Shown here: in pieces, positions 1 to 8,763 of the stretch | Position numbering within the stretch: the stretch's first letter is position 1 | Layout of the letters: each line of letters starts with the position of its first letter | Assembly (NCBI GenBank): GCA_043553855.1 | Contig: CP121336.1 | Location: 3,658,001 to 3,722,000, forward strand | Direction: 5' to 3' | Origin: JAUIAS01 sp030425395 | GTDB taxonomy: Bacteria > Pseudomonadota > Alphaproteobacteria > Rhodobacterales > Rhodobacteraceae | Length of the DNA stretch: 64,000 nucleotides | Program-made: the position numbers and the translations under genes | The notes under the pieces: generated by a model | Database searches by the model: none | The model's input: only the letters and a program-made list of their open reading frames with translations | Told to the model about the DNA's origin: nothing

Positions 1-5
1 TGCGA

Positions 6-1178
6 TCAGATCGGGATATAATCCACGCTGTCGCCCGCCCGGCGGGGCCCGTCATTTGGCGGACGCACAAGAAGGGCGTTGGCATTGGCCAAGACGGTCA
101 GAAGGCTGCTGTCCTGACGGTCAAAGGCGGTTACTTCGCCAGCCTCGACCACCGCGCGCATATAATGTTCGCGTGGTCCGTTCCCGGTCAGGTCGGCACG
201 CAGAACCGCCCGCGCACGCGGGGCGGGCGCATGGCTCAGTCCCAGCATCGCGCGGAGCATCGGCACAAGGAAAACATGCCCGCACACCATCGCCGACACC
301 GGATTTCCCGGAAGACCCACCATGGCCATGTCACCAATGCGGCCCGCCATCAACGGTTTGCCGGGGCGCATCGCGACCTTGTAGAAACTCTGCTCCATGC
401 CCAGATCGGCGGCCACACCGGCAACAAGATCGTGGTCGCCCACGGACGCACCGCCGATGGTCACCACCAGATCGTTGCCCTCGGCCAGTTTGAACGCCAT
501 GCGCAGGGAGGCTTCGTTGTCCCGCGCGATGGGCAGGACCCGGGCGATACAGCCCAGATTTTCCAGCATCGCCCTGAGCCCGAACGTGTTCGAGGCGATG
601 ATCTGGTCGGGGCCGGGGTCTTCTCCGGGCAGGACGAGCTCATCCCCGGTCGAGATCAGCGCCACACGGGGTTGCCGGATCACGGGAACGGCGGCGATGT
701 TCATGCTTGCGAGAAGCGCGATCTGCTGAGGGGAGAGGATGCGCGGTGCCGACAGGGTGGTTCCAGTGGCGAAATCTCCGCCTGCCGGGCGAATATTGTC
801 GGAGTCGTTCGGACCATCCACGATGCTGATTACGTCGCCCTGTCTGGTGACATTTTCCTGAATGATCACCATATCGGTGCCGTCAGGCACCGGGGCACCT
901 GTAAAGATGCGCACGCATTGCCCGGCGCCCACACGGCCTTCGAACCGGTGTCCCGCTGCGGATTCTCCGATTACCTTGAGTTGCGCATGCATGTCGGCCT
1001 CGGCCCGTTTGAGGGCGTAGCCATCCATGGAAGACGCGGCAAAAGGCGGCTGATCGCGCCGGGCCACCGCATCATCTGCGAGAACCCGGCCAACGGCGCG
1101 ATCCAGAGGCACCGTTTCTACGCCCAATGGACCGGCCAGCGCAAACAGCGCGTCCAGCGCCTGTGATACGGGGATCAT
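6..1178 (-). CDS. moeA: Molybdopterin molybdenumtransferase MoeA
   Basis: A 390-residue protein, normal length for MoeA, which inserts molybdate into adenylylated molybdopterin in the cytoplasm in the last step of Moco synthesis. The N-terminal region carries the family motif around PPFAASSMDGYAL (about residues 44-56), and the central MoCF domain shows STGDEL and GGASVGDHD followed by MVGLPGNPVSA. It is the last gene of the trpG-trpD-ung-trpC-moaC-moeA run in this window. Its ATG overlaps the moaC stop by four bases, so the two are translationally coupled. The stop lies 6 bases from the window edge, so whatever follows is not visible. The assignment is secure. Confidence 0.96.
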   Translation of the reverse strand: MIPVSQALDALFALAGPLGVETVPLDRAVGRVLADDAVARRDQPPFAASSMDGYALKRAEADMHAQLKVIGESAAGHRFEGRVGAGQCVRIFTGAPVPDGTDMVIIQENVTRQGDVISIVDGPNDSDNIRPAGGDFATGTTLSAPRILSPQQIALLASMNIAAVPVIRQPRVALISTGDELVLPGEDPGPDQIIASNTFGLRAMLENLGCIARVLPIARDNEASLRMAFKLAEGNDLVVTIGGASVGDHDLVAGVAADLGMEQSFYKVAMRPGKPLMAGRIGDMAMVGLPGNPVSAMVCGHVFLVPMLRAMLGLSHAPAPRARAVLRADLTGNGPREHYMRAVVEAGEVTAFDRQDSSLLTVLANANALLVRPPNDGPRRAGDSVDYIPI

Positions 1179-1648
1179 GGTGCCTCGTACCGGCCGGATT
1201 TTCCGCCGTCCTTGAGCGTGACATGCACGCCACCGATCTCCATGCCTTTGTCCACCGCTTTGACCATGTCATAGACGGTCAGCCCCGCCACCGACACTGC
1301 GGTCAGGGCTTCCATCTCGACGCCGGTCTGGCCAGAGGTCTTGACCGTGGCCGTGATGCGCACACCCGGTAGGTCGGGATCAAGCGTCAGGTCCACCGCG
1401 ACCTTGGTCACAGGCAAGGGATGACACAGAGGTATCAGATCGGGGGTTTTCTTGGCCCCCATGATCCCTGCAAGGCGCGCCACGGATAACACGTCGCCTT
1501 TCTTGGCACGGCCTTCGGATACAATGGCATAGGTTTCCGCCGCCATCCGCACCCAACCTGTGGCGGTGGCGATGCGATCGGTGACGGGTTTGTCCCCGAC
1601 ATCGACCATATGGGCGTGACCCTGTGCGTCAAAATGTGTGAGGCTCAT
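1175..1648 (-). CDS. moaC: Cyclic pyranopterin monophosphate synthase MoaC
   Basis: A 157-residue protein, the usual size for MoaC. MoaC converts the 8-oxo-cyclic-dehydro-GTP product of MoaA to cyclic pyranopterin monophosphate, the first committed Moco intermediate. The sequence opens with LTHFDAQGHAHMVDVG and contains the family hallmarks LIPLCHPLPVTK (active-site region) and TGVEMEALTAVSVA. It overlaps trpC upstream and moeA downstream by four bases each. No moaA, moaD or moaE gene is in the window, so the rest of the pathway must be elsewhere. Confidence 0.96.
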   Translation of the reverse strand: MSLTHFDAQGHAHMVDVGDKPVTDRIATATGWVRMAAETYAIVSEGRAKKGDVLSVARLAGIMGAKKTPDLIPLCHPLPVTKVAVDLTLDPDLPGVRITATVKTSGQTGVEMEALTAVSVAGLTVYDMVKAVDKGMEIGGVHVTLKDGGKSGRYEAP

Positions 1649-2460
1649 CCCATCACACTCGGCGTTGCAGGTTTCGCAAGCAGCGTCTTGGTGGCGTTGG
1701 TAACGTCTTCGTGGCGCATCAGGCTTTCTCCGATCAGGAAACAGCGGGCCCCGTACGCGGCCATGTCGCGCAGGTCGTCCGGCGTGGACAGTCCGCTTTC
1801 AGACACCAGCATCCGGTCGGCGGGCACACGGCGCGACAGATCCCGCGTGGTGTCGAGAGAGGTGGCAAAGGTCTTGAGATTGCGGTTGTTGATGCCGATC
1901 ATCCGCGATTTCAGACGCAGTGCCCGGTCCAGTTCATCGGCGTCATGGACTTCGATGAGGACATCCATACCCCAATGGTTTGCTGCATCCTCAAGCTCAA
2001 GGGCCTGTGCATCGCTGACCGAGGCCATGATGATCAGGATGCAATCGCCACCCAGCGCGCGGGCTTCGGCGACCTGATAGGTGTCATACATGAAATCCTT
2101 GCGCAGCGCGGGCAGATCGCAGGCGGCGCGCGCCTCGGTCAGGAAGGGCTTGTCGCCCTGAAAGCTGGGCGTATCGGTCAGAACGCTCAGGCAGGTCGCC
2201 CCGCCATCTGCATAGGCGCGCGCCAGCCGGGCGGGGTCAAAATCGGCCCGGATCAATCCCTTGGACGGGCTGGCCTTCTTGATTTCGGCAATCAGCCCGT
2301 AGCCGCTTTGCGATGCGGTGCGCAGGGCCTTGGCAAAGGGGCGCACGGGGCCTGCGGCGCGCGCGGCAGCTTCGACTTGGGCAAGCGGGCGGGCGCGTTT
2401 GTCTGCGGCCACTTCGTCCAGCTTATAGGCCTTGATACGGTCAAGAATGGTGTCGGTCAT
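1645..2460 (-). CDS. trpC: Indole-3-glycerol-phosphate synthase TrpC
   Basis: A monofunctional (beta/alpha)8 enzyme of 271 residues that converts CdRP to indole-3-glycerol phosphate in tryptophan synthesis. I start it at the ATG at 2460 (MTDTILDRI), which overlaps the ung stop by four bases. The open frame runs on to 2637, but that extension lies inside ung and does not look like TrpC. Family landmarks are LIAEIKKASPSKG (about residue 62), the LRKDFMYDTYQV strand, GINNRNLKTF and VSESGLSTPDDL, with the catalytic Lys and Glu in the expected places. It is not fused to trpF. Confidence 0.96.
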   Translation of the reverse strand: MTDTILDRIKAYKLDEVAADKRARPLAQVEAAARAAGPVRPFAKALRTASQSGYGLIAEIKKASPSKGLIRADFDPARLARAYADGGATCLSVLTDTPSFQGDKPFLTEARAACDLPALRKDFMYDTYQVAEARALGGDCILIIMASVSDAQALELEDAANHWGMDVLIEVHDADELDRALRLKSRMIGINNRNLKTFATSLDTTRDLSRRVPADRMLVSESGLSTPDDLRDMAAYGARCFLIGESLMRHEDVTNATKTLLAKPATPSVMG

Positions 2461-3116
2461 GGCATGGTCCAATTGATCGGCGTGTCCCCATTGGCAATAA
2501 GCCACTCGTTCACGCGGGAAAAGGGGCGCGAGCCGAAAAATCCCCGCCGCGCCGAAAGTGGCGAAGGATGCGCGGTTCGGATCACTAGGTGATGCGGGGC
2601 CGGATCGGGGCAGACCGATTGCGCGTGGTTGCCCCACAGCACAAAGGCGCGGGGCCGGTCATCCAGTTCGGCCAGCACCTGACGGGCGAGCCTGTCCCAC
2701 CCCAGCTTGCCATGGCCACCCGCCGCTCCGGCAGGCACGCTTAGAGCGGTATTGAGAAGCAAAACCCCCTGACGCGCCCAGAATGTGAGATCGCCATCGT
2801 CTGGCGCTACGCCAAGATCGTCCCGCAACTCTTTGAATATATTGAAAAGACTGCGGGGCAGGGGGCGCAGTCCACGGGTGACCGAAAACGCCAGCCCATT
2901 GGCATGACCCGGCGTCGGATAAGGATCCTGGCCCAGAATCACGACCCGCACAAGATCGGGCGAACAGGCCTCAAGCGCGGCAAACCGCTGCGCGTCCGGC
3001 GGCAGGATCTGACGCGTGTCTGAGGCCAGCGCATCGGCAATGCCGGGCCAATCGGTCGAAAAGAACGGCAGATGCGCCCAATGCACGGGGATGTGGGCGG
3101 TTTCTGGTTGGCTCAC
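2457..3116 (-). CDS. ung: Uracil-DNA glycosylase (family 1)
   Basis: Removes uracil from DNA to start base-excision repair. Family 1 motifs are clear: VILGQDPYPTPGHANGLAFS (water-activating Asp and the uracil-pocket Tyr) and HPSPLSARRGFFGSRPFS near the C-terminus (catalytic His). I choose the GTG at 3116 (reading VSQPETAHIP), four bases after the trpD stop, giving 219 residues. A longer frame to 3242 exists but its first 42 residues are a shadow of trpD. The gene sits between trpD and trpC and overlaps trpC by four bases, so it is probably co-transcribed with tryptophan genes, an unusual partner for a repair enzyme. Confidence 0.93.
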   Translation of the reverse strand: MSQPETAHIPVHWAHLPFFSTDWPGIADALASDTRQILPPDAQRFAALEACSPDLVRVVILGQDPYPTPGHANGLAFSVTRGLRPLPRSLFNIFKELRDDLGVAPDDGDLTFWARQGVLLLNTALSVPAGAAGGHGKLGWDRLARQVLAELDDRPRAFVLWGNHAQSVCPDPAPHHLVIRTAHPSPLSARRGFFGSRPFSRVNEWLIANGDTPINWTMP

Positions 3117-3120
3117 AGGA

Positions 3121-4137
3121 TCAGGCGGCCTGGGTGATGGCGGCCAGAGCTGCGACCTTGTCGCGGGCGGCGCCGCTGTCGATGGCTTCGCGGGCCATTT
3201 CGACACCGCTGCGCAGGTCGGCTGCGGCCTCTGCCACGACAAGTGCCGCGGCAGCGTTCAACAGAACCGCATCACGGTAGGCCCCGGTTTGCCCGTCCAG
3301 AAGCGCCCGGAACGCATTGGCATTCTCTTCGGGTGTGCCGCCAATGATCGCCTCGAAGGGATGCGCGGGCAGGCCGGCGTCTTCGGGATGAAGTTCGACC
3401 TCGCGCACGGTGCCGTCTTCCAGCGCCGCGACCCAGCTGATCCCTGCGATCGACAGCTCATCCGTGCCGTCAGAACCATGCACAAGCCATGCCCGTTCCG
3501 ACCCCAGCGCCATCAGTGTATCGGCCATCGGGCGGATCAGCGCGCGGGAAAACGCCCCCGTCAACTGGCGCTTGACCCCTGCGGGATTTGTCAGCGGCCC
3601 GAGAATGTTGAAGATCGTGCGCGTTCCCAGCTCGGCCCGGACCGGGCCGACATGGGCCATCGCCGGATGATGCATGGGGGCCATCATGAAACCGATACCG
3701 ACCTCGCGGATGGCGCGTTCCACCACCGGCGCGCCGACCATGACGTTGATGCCCATTTGCCCCAAAGCATCGGCCGCACCGGATTTCGAACTGAGGTTGC
3801 GGTTGCCGTGCTTGGCCACGACCACCCCTGCGCCAGCCACGACAAAGGCCGTCGCGGTTGAGATATTCAGCGTGCCCTTGCCATCACCGCCGGTGCCGAC
3901 GATATCCATGGCCCCGTCCGGGGCGGGGACCCGGTTACACTTGGCACGCATCACGGCGGCGGCGGCGGCGTATTCTTCTACCGTTTCGCCGCGGGTGCGC
4001 AGCGCCATCAACAAGCCCCCAATCTGGCTTGGCGTGGCTTCTCCCTCAAAAAGAATGGTAAAGGCCTGTTCGGCCTCCTGTCGGGTCAGCGGGCGGTCGG
4101 CGGCGGCACCGATCAGGGGTTTGAGGGCGTCGCTCAT
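3121..4137 (-). CDS. trpD: Anthranilate phosphoribosyltransferase TrpD
   Basis: A 338-residue enzyme that transfers phosphoribose from PRPP to anthranilate, the second step of tryptophan synthesis. It shows the N-terminal helical domain (FEGEATPSQIGGLLMALRTRGET), the PRPP-binding loop DIVGTGGDGKGTLNISTA (about residue 78), KHGNRNLSSKSGAADALG, and FNILGPLTNPA. It overlaps trpG by four bases and is followed directly by ung. It is a stand-alone TrpD, not a TrpGD fusion. Confidence 0.97.
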   Translation of the reverse strand: MSDALKPLIGAAADRPLTRQEAEQAFTILFEGEATPSQIGGLLMALRTRGETVEEYAAAAAVMRAKCNRVPAPDGAMDIVGTGGDGKGTLNISTATAFVVAGAGVVVAKHGNRNLSSKSGAADALGQMGINVMVGAPVVERAIREVGIGFMMAPMHHPAMAHVGPVRAELGTRTIFNILGPLTNPAGVKRQLTGAFSRALIRPMADTLMALGSERAWLVHGSDGTDELSIAGISWVAALEDGTVREVELHPEDAGLPAHPFEAIIGGTPEENANAFRALLDGQTGAYRDAVLLNAAAALVVAEAAADLRSGVEMAREAIDSGAARDKVAALAAITQAA

Positions 4138-4715
4138 GCTGGCACCTTCATTTCGTTAAGGAAATTTTCAAGCAGGGCGTGCCCATGTTCGGATGCGATC
4201 GATTCCGGGTGGAACTGCACCCCGTGGATCGGCAGATCGCGGTGTTGCAGACCCATGATCGTGCCATCGGGAAGCGACGCGGTCACCTCAAGGCAATCCG
4301 GCAGGCTCTCGCGCTCAACGACGAGCGAATGATACCGTGTGGCCTTGAACGGCAACGGCAGCCCGGCAAACACCCCGCGCGATGTGTGCTGCATCTCGCC
4401 CATCTTGCCGTGCACGATCTCGTGGCAGCGCACAACCCGGCCGCCAAAGGCCTGTCCGATGGTCTGATGGCCCAAACACACCCCCAACAACGGAACCCGC
4501 GCCTGCGCCGCCGCAAGGGTCAGCGACAGGCAGACACCGGCCTGATCAGGATCGCAGGGGCCGGGGCTGAGCAGAATACCGGCAGGGTTCATGGCCAGCG
4601 CGTCTTCGGCGGATATCGTGTCGTTGCGCCGAACGACGACCTCGGCCCCCAGTTCGCTCAGATAATGGACGAGGTTGTAGGTAAAGCTGTCGTAATTGTC
4701 GATCAGCAGCAACAT
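4134..4715 (-). CDS. trpG: Anthranilate synthase component II (glutamine amidotransferase) TrpG
   Basis: A 193-residue class I glutamine amidotransferase that supplies ammonia to TrpE. The catalytic triad is visible: the Cys in GVCLGHQTIGQAFGG (about residue 79) and the His-x-Glu of GVQFHPESIASEHG. It is the first gene of the trpG-trpD-ung-trpC-moaC-moeA operon. Its partner trpE lies on the same strand 4.6 kb upstream, separated by an opposite-strand deacetylase gene and an IS66 element. I saw no Trp-rich leader peptide in the 198 bases upstream. Confidence 0.96.
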   Translation of the reverse strand: MLLLIDNYDSFTYNLVHYLSELGAEVVVRRNDTISAEDALAMNPAGILLSPGPCDPDQAGVCLSLTLAAAQARVPLLGVCLGHQTIGQAFGGRVVRCHEIVHGKMGEMQHTSRGVFAGLPLPFKATRYHSLVVERESLPDCLEVTASLPDGTIMGLQHRDLPIHGVQFHPESIASEHGHALLENFLNEMKVPA

Positions 4716-4913
4716 GGTAGCGGTCCCGGTGTCTTTGGGGGCTGTTGTCGCAGGCCCCGGTCGCGGTATAGAGGTCGGAGCATACTTGTTCAGGGATGGC
4801 GCGCAGCGTCAAGGGCACTTCTGCCCGTCCCGCCGAACAGGCGCACCAAAGGCCGGGTCTCGGGTCCGGAATGCGGCGTGGCAGGCTGAGGGAGCAGGGA
4901 ACATGGGTGAAAC

Positions 4914-6383
4914 ATGGCACGCGGATTTCTGAGCGGATTGATCTGGGGCGGCGTCGTTGCCGTCGGTGCGGCGGCGGCGGTGTCATTGTGGGCGCCGATG
5001 CGGCCTTCACCGGACGCGGCACAGGCCTTGCCAAATGCGACAGTGCCCGCAGCGACGACGCCGGTCGACACCGGATTGCCGGAAACGGTCACCGCGCCGC
5101 GCCGTGACGACACCGTTATGCGCGGCGAGGAACCCTCGGGTCCCGTCAGCCCGCAACCCGCACCCGCCTCCGACGGTATGGCCGACACCAGCCCGGCAGC
5201 GCGCCCCGAGGTAGGAAGCGCAGTGACCGCGCTGACCAGCCCCGTCGTGGTGGACGCCCGGAGCGGGACCGGCGCGCAGGATACAGGTGCCGGGACCGGC
5301 ACAGCAGGGACCGATGCGGAAACGATTGCGGAGCCGGTTGCCTCGGCCACAGCGGAGACGTCGATTTCTTCTGATCCTGCTCAACCGCGCGTGCCACAGG
5401 CGCAGGAAACCCCTACCGATATTCCGACCCCGGTCGGCGAGGCTCCCGCAACAGCCCCCGCAATGGCCTCCGCAGTGGCTGGCACAACGTCAGAGACCGA
5501 TACCCAGAAAGACCCGTTTCAGGATCCGGCTTCTTCGCAACGGCCGCGCAAGGCCGGCCTGCCGCAAACGGGCACCGTTGATGCCGCCGACGATGCCGAA
5601 ACGGGGGCAGGGTCTGAAACAAGGGGTGCCCCTTCGGGTAACGCGCTGACCGACCGGGCAGAGCGCCAACCTGCGGAAACACCGGCAACGGCGTCCGAGG
5701 AACCACCCGTCTCGGCATTTGCGCAGCCCTATGAAAATACCCAGGACAAACCCCTGATGGCGATTGTCCTGATGGATGATGCCCAATCTGTCGGCGTTGA
5801 GGCTCTGGCCGCGTTTCCGTCACCGATCACCATCGCGGTGGATCCCGCGCTGCCCGACGCGTCAGAGCGGATGGCCCGCCACCGCGCTGCCGGGTTCGAG
5901 GTTCTGGCTCTGGCCGATCTGCCAACCGATGCCGCGGCCCAGGACGCGGAAATGGCCGTGAGCGCCATCCTCGCGCAACTGCCCGAAGCCGTGGGCGTGC
6001 TGGAAGGCGTCAAGACCGGAATTCAGGGCAATCGGGCGCTGTCGGATCAGGTCACCGCCATCTTGCGGGACCGGGGATATGGCCTTGTGACCCAGAACAA
6101 CGGGCTGAACACCGTTCCGAAACTTTCGGCGCGCGCCGGAGTTCCGACGGCTGTGGTGTTCCGCGATTTCGACGGACAAGGCCAGTCGGCGACGGTCATG
6201 CGTCGGTTCCTCGATCAGGCAGCATTCCGCGCCGGTCAGATGGGCGGCGTGGTGATGCTCGGCCGGGTGCGTCCTGAAACGATCAGCGCCCTGTTGCTCT
6301 GGGGGCTGCAGGACCGTGCCGCACGCGTCGCTCTGGTTCCGGTCTCAGCAGTGCTGGAAGACGCCGCGACCGCCAGCCAATGA
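4914..6383 (+). CDS. Divergent polysaccharide deacetylase family protein
   Basis: A 489-residue protein with three parts. An N-terminal membrane anchor or uncleaved signal (GLIWGGVVAVGAAAAVSLW) is followed by about 240 residues of low-complexity Ala/Pro/Thr/Glu-rich linker. The C-terminal domain, about 210 residues from PLMAIVLMDD, resembles the YibQ/DUF610 divergent polysaccharide deacetylases: SPITIAVDP, LEGVKTGIQGNRAL, VFRDFDGQG. It is probably anchored in the inner membrane with the domain in the periplasm. The ATG at 4914 places the hydrophobic stretch at the N-terminus. It is transcribed away from trpG and converges on trpE, with an IS66 now between. Whether it has deacetylase activity is unknown. 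Confidence 0.85.
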   Translation: MARGFLSGLIWGGVVAVGAAAAVSLWAPMRPSPDAAQALPNATVPAATTPVDTGLPETVTAPRRDDTVMRGEEPSGPVSPQPAPASDGMADTSPAARPEVGSAVTALTSPVVVDARSGTGAQDTGAGTGTAGTDAETIAEPVASATAETSISSDPAQPRVPQAQETPTDIPTPVGEAPATAPAMASAVAGTTSETDTQKDPFQDPASSQRPRKAGLPQTGTVDAADDAETGAGSETRGAPSGNALTDRAERQPAETPATASEEPPVSAFAQPYENTQDKPLMAIVLMDDAQSVGVEALAAFPSPITIAVDPALPDASERMARHRAAGFEVLALADLPTDAAAQDAEMAVSAILAQLPEAVGVLEGVKTGIQGNRALSDQVTAILRDRGYGLVTQNNGLNTVPKLSARAGVPTAVVFRDFDGQGQSATVMRRFLDQAAFRAGQMGGVVMLGRVRPETISALLLWGLQDRAARVALVPVSAVLEDAATASQ

Positions 6384-6448
6384 CATTGATCCGCCTCACG
6401 CGGGTTAGTCCGAACTGAAGTACCCCCAAGAGGGCGCGCACGCCTTTT

Positions 6449-6537
6449 GCGTTAAGGTTAACGCGCGCTTCTTCTGGCCCGAAATACTCCGGGGGGAGCC
6501 GAGCGGAGCGAGGCCGGGGGGCAGCGCCCCCCGCCGC
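6449..6537. repeat. Intergenic GC-rich palindromic repeat, copy A
   Basis: Downstream of the deacetylase gene lies a block beginning with GTTAAGGTTAACG, then GCTTCTTCTGG, then GAAATACTCCGGGGG, ending in a GC palindrome (GGGGGGCAGCGCCCCCC). The same modules recur near 13991, 22869 and 41891, always between genes. No T-run follows the palindrome, so a classical terminator is not certain, but the position after a stop codon suggests 3'-end function. Confidence 0.7.
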
Positions 6538-6567
6538 CGTCATCCAAAAAAGACATCGAAGAACGTG

Positions 6568-6575
6568 CGAAAGCT
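6568..6575. repeat. Target-site duplication of the IS66 element, left copy
   Basis: The 8 bases CGAAAGCT at 6568-6575 are repeated exactly at 9303-9310, directly outside the two terminal inverted repeats. Eight bases is the known duplication length for IS66-family transposition. Confidence 0.93.
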
Positions 6576-6654
6576 GTATGCGCCGTCCACTTCCCATTGG
6601 GAAGTTTCGCGCATTTCTGTTGACAGGCTCCAGCCATTGGTGCGGACGAGCACG

Positions 6655-8346
6655 TCAGGGAGTCCCGGGCGAGCTCACGTCTTTTGATTTTTCGTCGGCA
6701 TAGGCCCAGGGCATCAAGGCGTCGATATCCTTGTTGAGATGGCCTGCGGCCAATTTGGTGAATAGGCCGACCAGATAGGCATAGGGTTCGACCCCGTTCA
6801 TGCGGCAGGTTCCGATAAGGCTGGCAAAAGAAGCCCAGCTTCTGGCTCCGTCATCGTGTCCGGCGAACAGCGCGTTGCGGCGTGTCATTGCCGGGCTTCT
6901 GATCGCGTTCTCGACCAGATTGGAATCCATGTCTACATGGCCATCGTCCAAGAACAGACGGAATCCGTCCTGGCGTCGGATCATGTAGGTCAGCGCCTTG
7001 CCCAGATTGGACTTGCGCGAGACGCGGGCAGCCTGTGCGATCAGCCAGGCAAAGAAATCGTTGACCAGCGGGTGGGACCGTTCCTGCCGGACAGCGCGGC
7101 GGTCATCTGGTGGCAGGCCGCGGATGTCGGTCTCAATTCGGTAGAGCGCCGCGATGCGCAGCAGCGCTTCGTCGACGATAGGAGACCCCGATTTGGGCTG
7201 TGCCTTGATTAAAGCCCTTCTCCCATGAGACCAGCAATAGGCCAGCTTCAAGGGTTTGCCACCCATCCGCTTGGAGGTGCCCAGGGCGGTGTAGCCGCCA
7301 TAGGCGTCGACTTGGATGGTGCCGTTGAACCCGTTGAGGATTTCGGCGGCATAGGCGCCGCTCCGCCCGGGGCGATAATGGAACACGACGCCGGGCGGTG
7401 ATGGTCCATTCCATCCCCGATCGTCCCGCAGCACGGCCCAAAAGTACCCAGTCTTGGTCTTGCCGCGGCCGGGGTCCAGCACCGGGGCGGTGGTTTCATC
7501 GACATAAAGTCGTGTACTGCCCTTGAGCAGCACCTTGGCCATGTGTTCGACCACCGGCGCGATCAGGGCGCCCGTCCGCCCCATCCAATCGGACAAAACC
7601 GAGCGATCCATCGGCACACCGTTACGGGCCATGGCGACAGCCTGACGGTTCAAGGGAGCATGGTCACAATGCTTGGCGATCGCGATCTGGGCCAGCAGCC
7701 GTTCGGTGGGCCAGCTGTTTTCCAGCAGGTGCGCGGGGGCTTTGGCCTGGACCACACCCGTGCGCCCCTTGGGGCAAGCATATTTTGGGCGAATGGTGAC
7801 GATGACCTGATAGGTCGCGGGAATGCAGTCAAGCCGTTCCGACCGGTCTTCGCCGATCTTGACCATGTCACCGCAGCCACAGGGACACGCTATGCTGTCA
7901 GGCATGATCACGCGTTCGATGCGCGGCAAAGTCTCGGGCAGCGTCCGGGGCTTGCGCGGTTGGCGGAGCTTTTTGTCCTTTGCCGTCTTGTCGAGCTGGT
8001 CGATCTTGTCCTGAACGACGTCGATCTGTTGCTGCGTCTTGGCGATGGCCGTTTCCTGATCTTCGAGCGCCAGTTCGAGCTGATCGGCGTTCAGCTTTTC
8101 GGATTTTGGCCCAAACCTGGTGCGACGGTGATCGGCCACCTGGCTTTCCAGCTTCTCGACCAGTGCCTTCAGTTCAGCGATGAAGACGTCTTTCTCGGCC
8201 CCAACAGCCTGTTCGTGTTGCCGCGCGGCCCGCTCGACCGAGGCCTCGAACTGCGCCTTTTCAAGCGCGGCCTGCTGCGCCTCAAAGGCCTTCACGACCT
8301 CGGGCGGCAGACCGGGAAACTGGCGAAGATCAAACGGCTGCGACAT
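6655..8346 (-). CDS. tnpC: IS66 family transposase TnpC (DDE transposase)
   Basis: A 563-residue transposase, full length for IS66 TnpC. Order of parts: a long N-terminal coiled coil (about residues 20-130), a cysteine-containing zinc-finger-like segment (CPCGCGD, then YACPKG, where a second Cys expected in many relatives is Gly), a central helical region, and the DDE catalytic core. Core landmarks are YVDETTAPVLDPG, QVDAYGGYTAL and NLVENAIRSPAMTRRNALFAG, the last carrying the catalytic Glu. A short C-terminal IS66 domain ends in YAYLVGLFTKLAAGH. The frame is uninterrupted. Confidence 0.95.
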   Translation of the reverse strand: MSQPFDLRQFPGLPPEVVKAFEAQQAALEKAQFEASVERAARQHEQAVGAEKDVFIAELKALVEKLESQVADHRRTRFGPKSEKLNADQLELALEDQETAIAKTQQQIDVVQDKIDQLDKTAKDKKLRQPRKPRTLPETLPRIERVIMPDSIACPCGCGDMVKIGEDRSERLDCIPATYQVIVTIRPKYACPKGRTGVVQAKAPAHLLENSWPTERLLAQIAIAKHCDHAPLNRQAVAMARNGVPMDRSVLSDWMGRTGALIAPVVEHMAKVLLKGSTRLYVDETTAPVLDPGRGKTKTGYFWAVLRDDRGWNGPSPPGVVFHYRPGRSGAYAAEILNGFNGTIQVDAYGGYTALGTSKRMGGKPLKLAYCWSHGRRALIKAQPKSGSPIVDEALLRIAALYRIETDIRGLPPDDRRAVRQERSHPLVNDFFAWLIAQAARVSRKSNLGKALTYMIRRQDGFRLFLDDGHVDMDSNLVENAIRSPAMTRRNALFAGHDDGARSWASFASLIGTCRMNGVEPYAYLVGLFTKLAAGHLNKDIDALMPWAYADEKSKDVSSPGTP

Positions 8347-8409
8347 GCGCTTTTCTACCCCGACGAGACAGAAAAGCCCAATAAAACAATGCCCAAATTG
8401 GGCGCTGAG

Positions 8410-8763
8410 TCACCCTGCCGCAGCGGGAGCAACAACCGGCTTTGCCACCATCCGCCGCCAATCCAGACCCTCGAACAGAGCCTCATACTGAGCCCGGGTC
8501 AGATGCATGACCCCGTCCTGGATCTTCGGCCAGACGAAATTGGAAACTTCCAGACGTTTGTAAATCAGAACCAGACCGGTTCCGTCCCAGACCAGGATCT
8601 TCAATCTGTCTCCTCGTTTGGACCGGAACACCACGGTCAGACCGGAATGCGGGTCAAGCCCTAACTCATTCTGCACTGTCGCTGCCAGCCCATCGTGGCC
8701 GCGCCGAAAATCAACAGGCTTGGTCGCTATCACGATCGGCAACCGCTGCCCCGCAACAATCAC
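8410..8763 (-). CDS. tnpB: IS66 family accessory protein TnpB
   Basis: A 117-residue protein of the IS66 ORF2 family, recognised by KPVDFRRGHDGLAATVQ, VFRSKRGDRLKILVWDGTGLVLIYKRLE and the C-terminal LTRAQYEALFEGLDW. It is required for IS66 transposition but its biochemical role is not established. It overlaps tnpA by four bases, and about 60 bases separate it from tnpC. Confidence 0.95.
   Translation of the reverse strand: MIVAGQRLPIVIATKPVDFRRGHDGLAATVQNELGLDPHSGLTVVFRSKRGDRLKILVWDGTGLVLIYKRLEVSNFVWPKIQDGVMHLTRAQYEALFEGLDWRRMVAKPVVAPAAAG

Noticed and set aside
4716..4913. Trp leader peptide before trpG
   Set aside because: Scanned the minus strand for runs of TGG codons; only one CCA occurs in the interval, so no attenuator is supported. 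The gap before the prolyl isomerase (12673-12747) is also negative.
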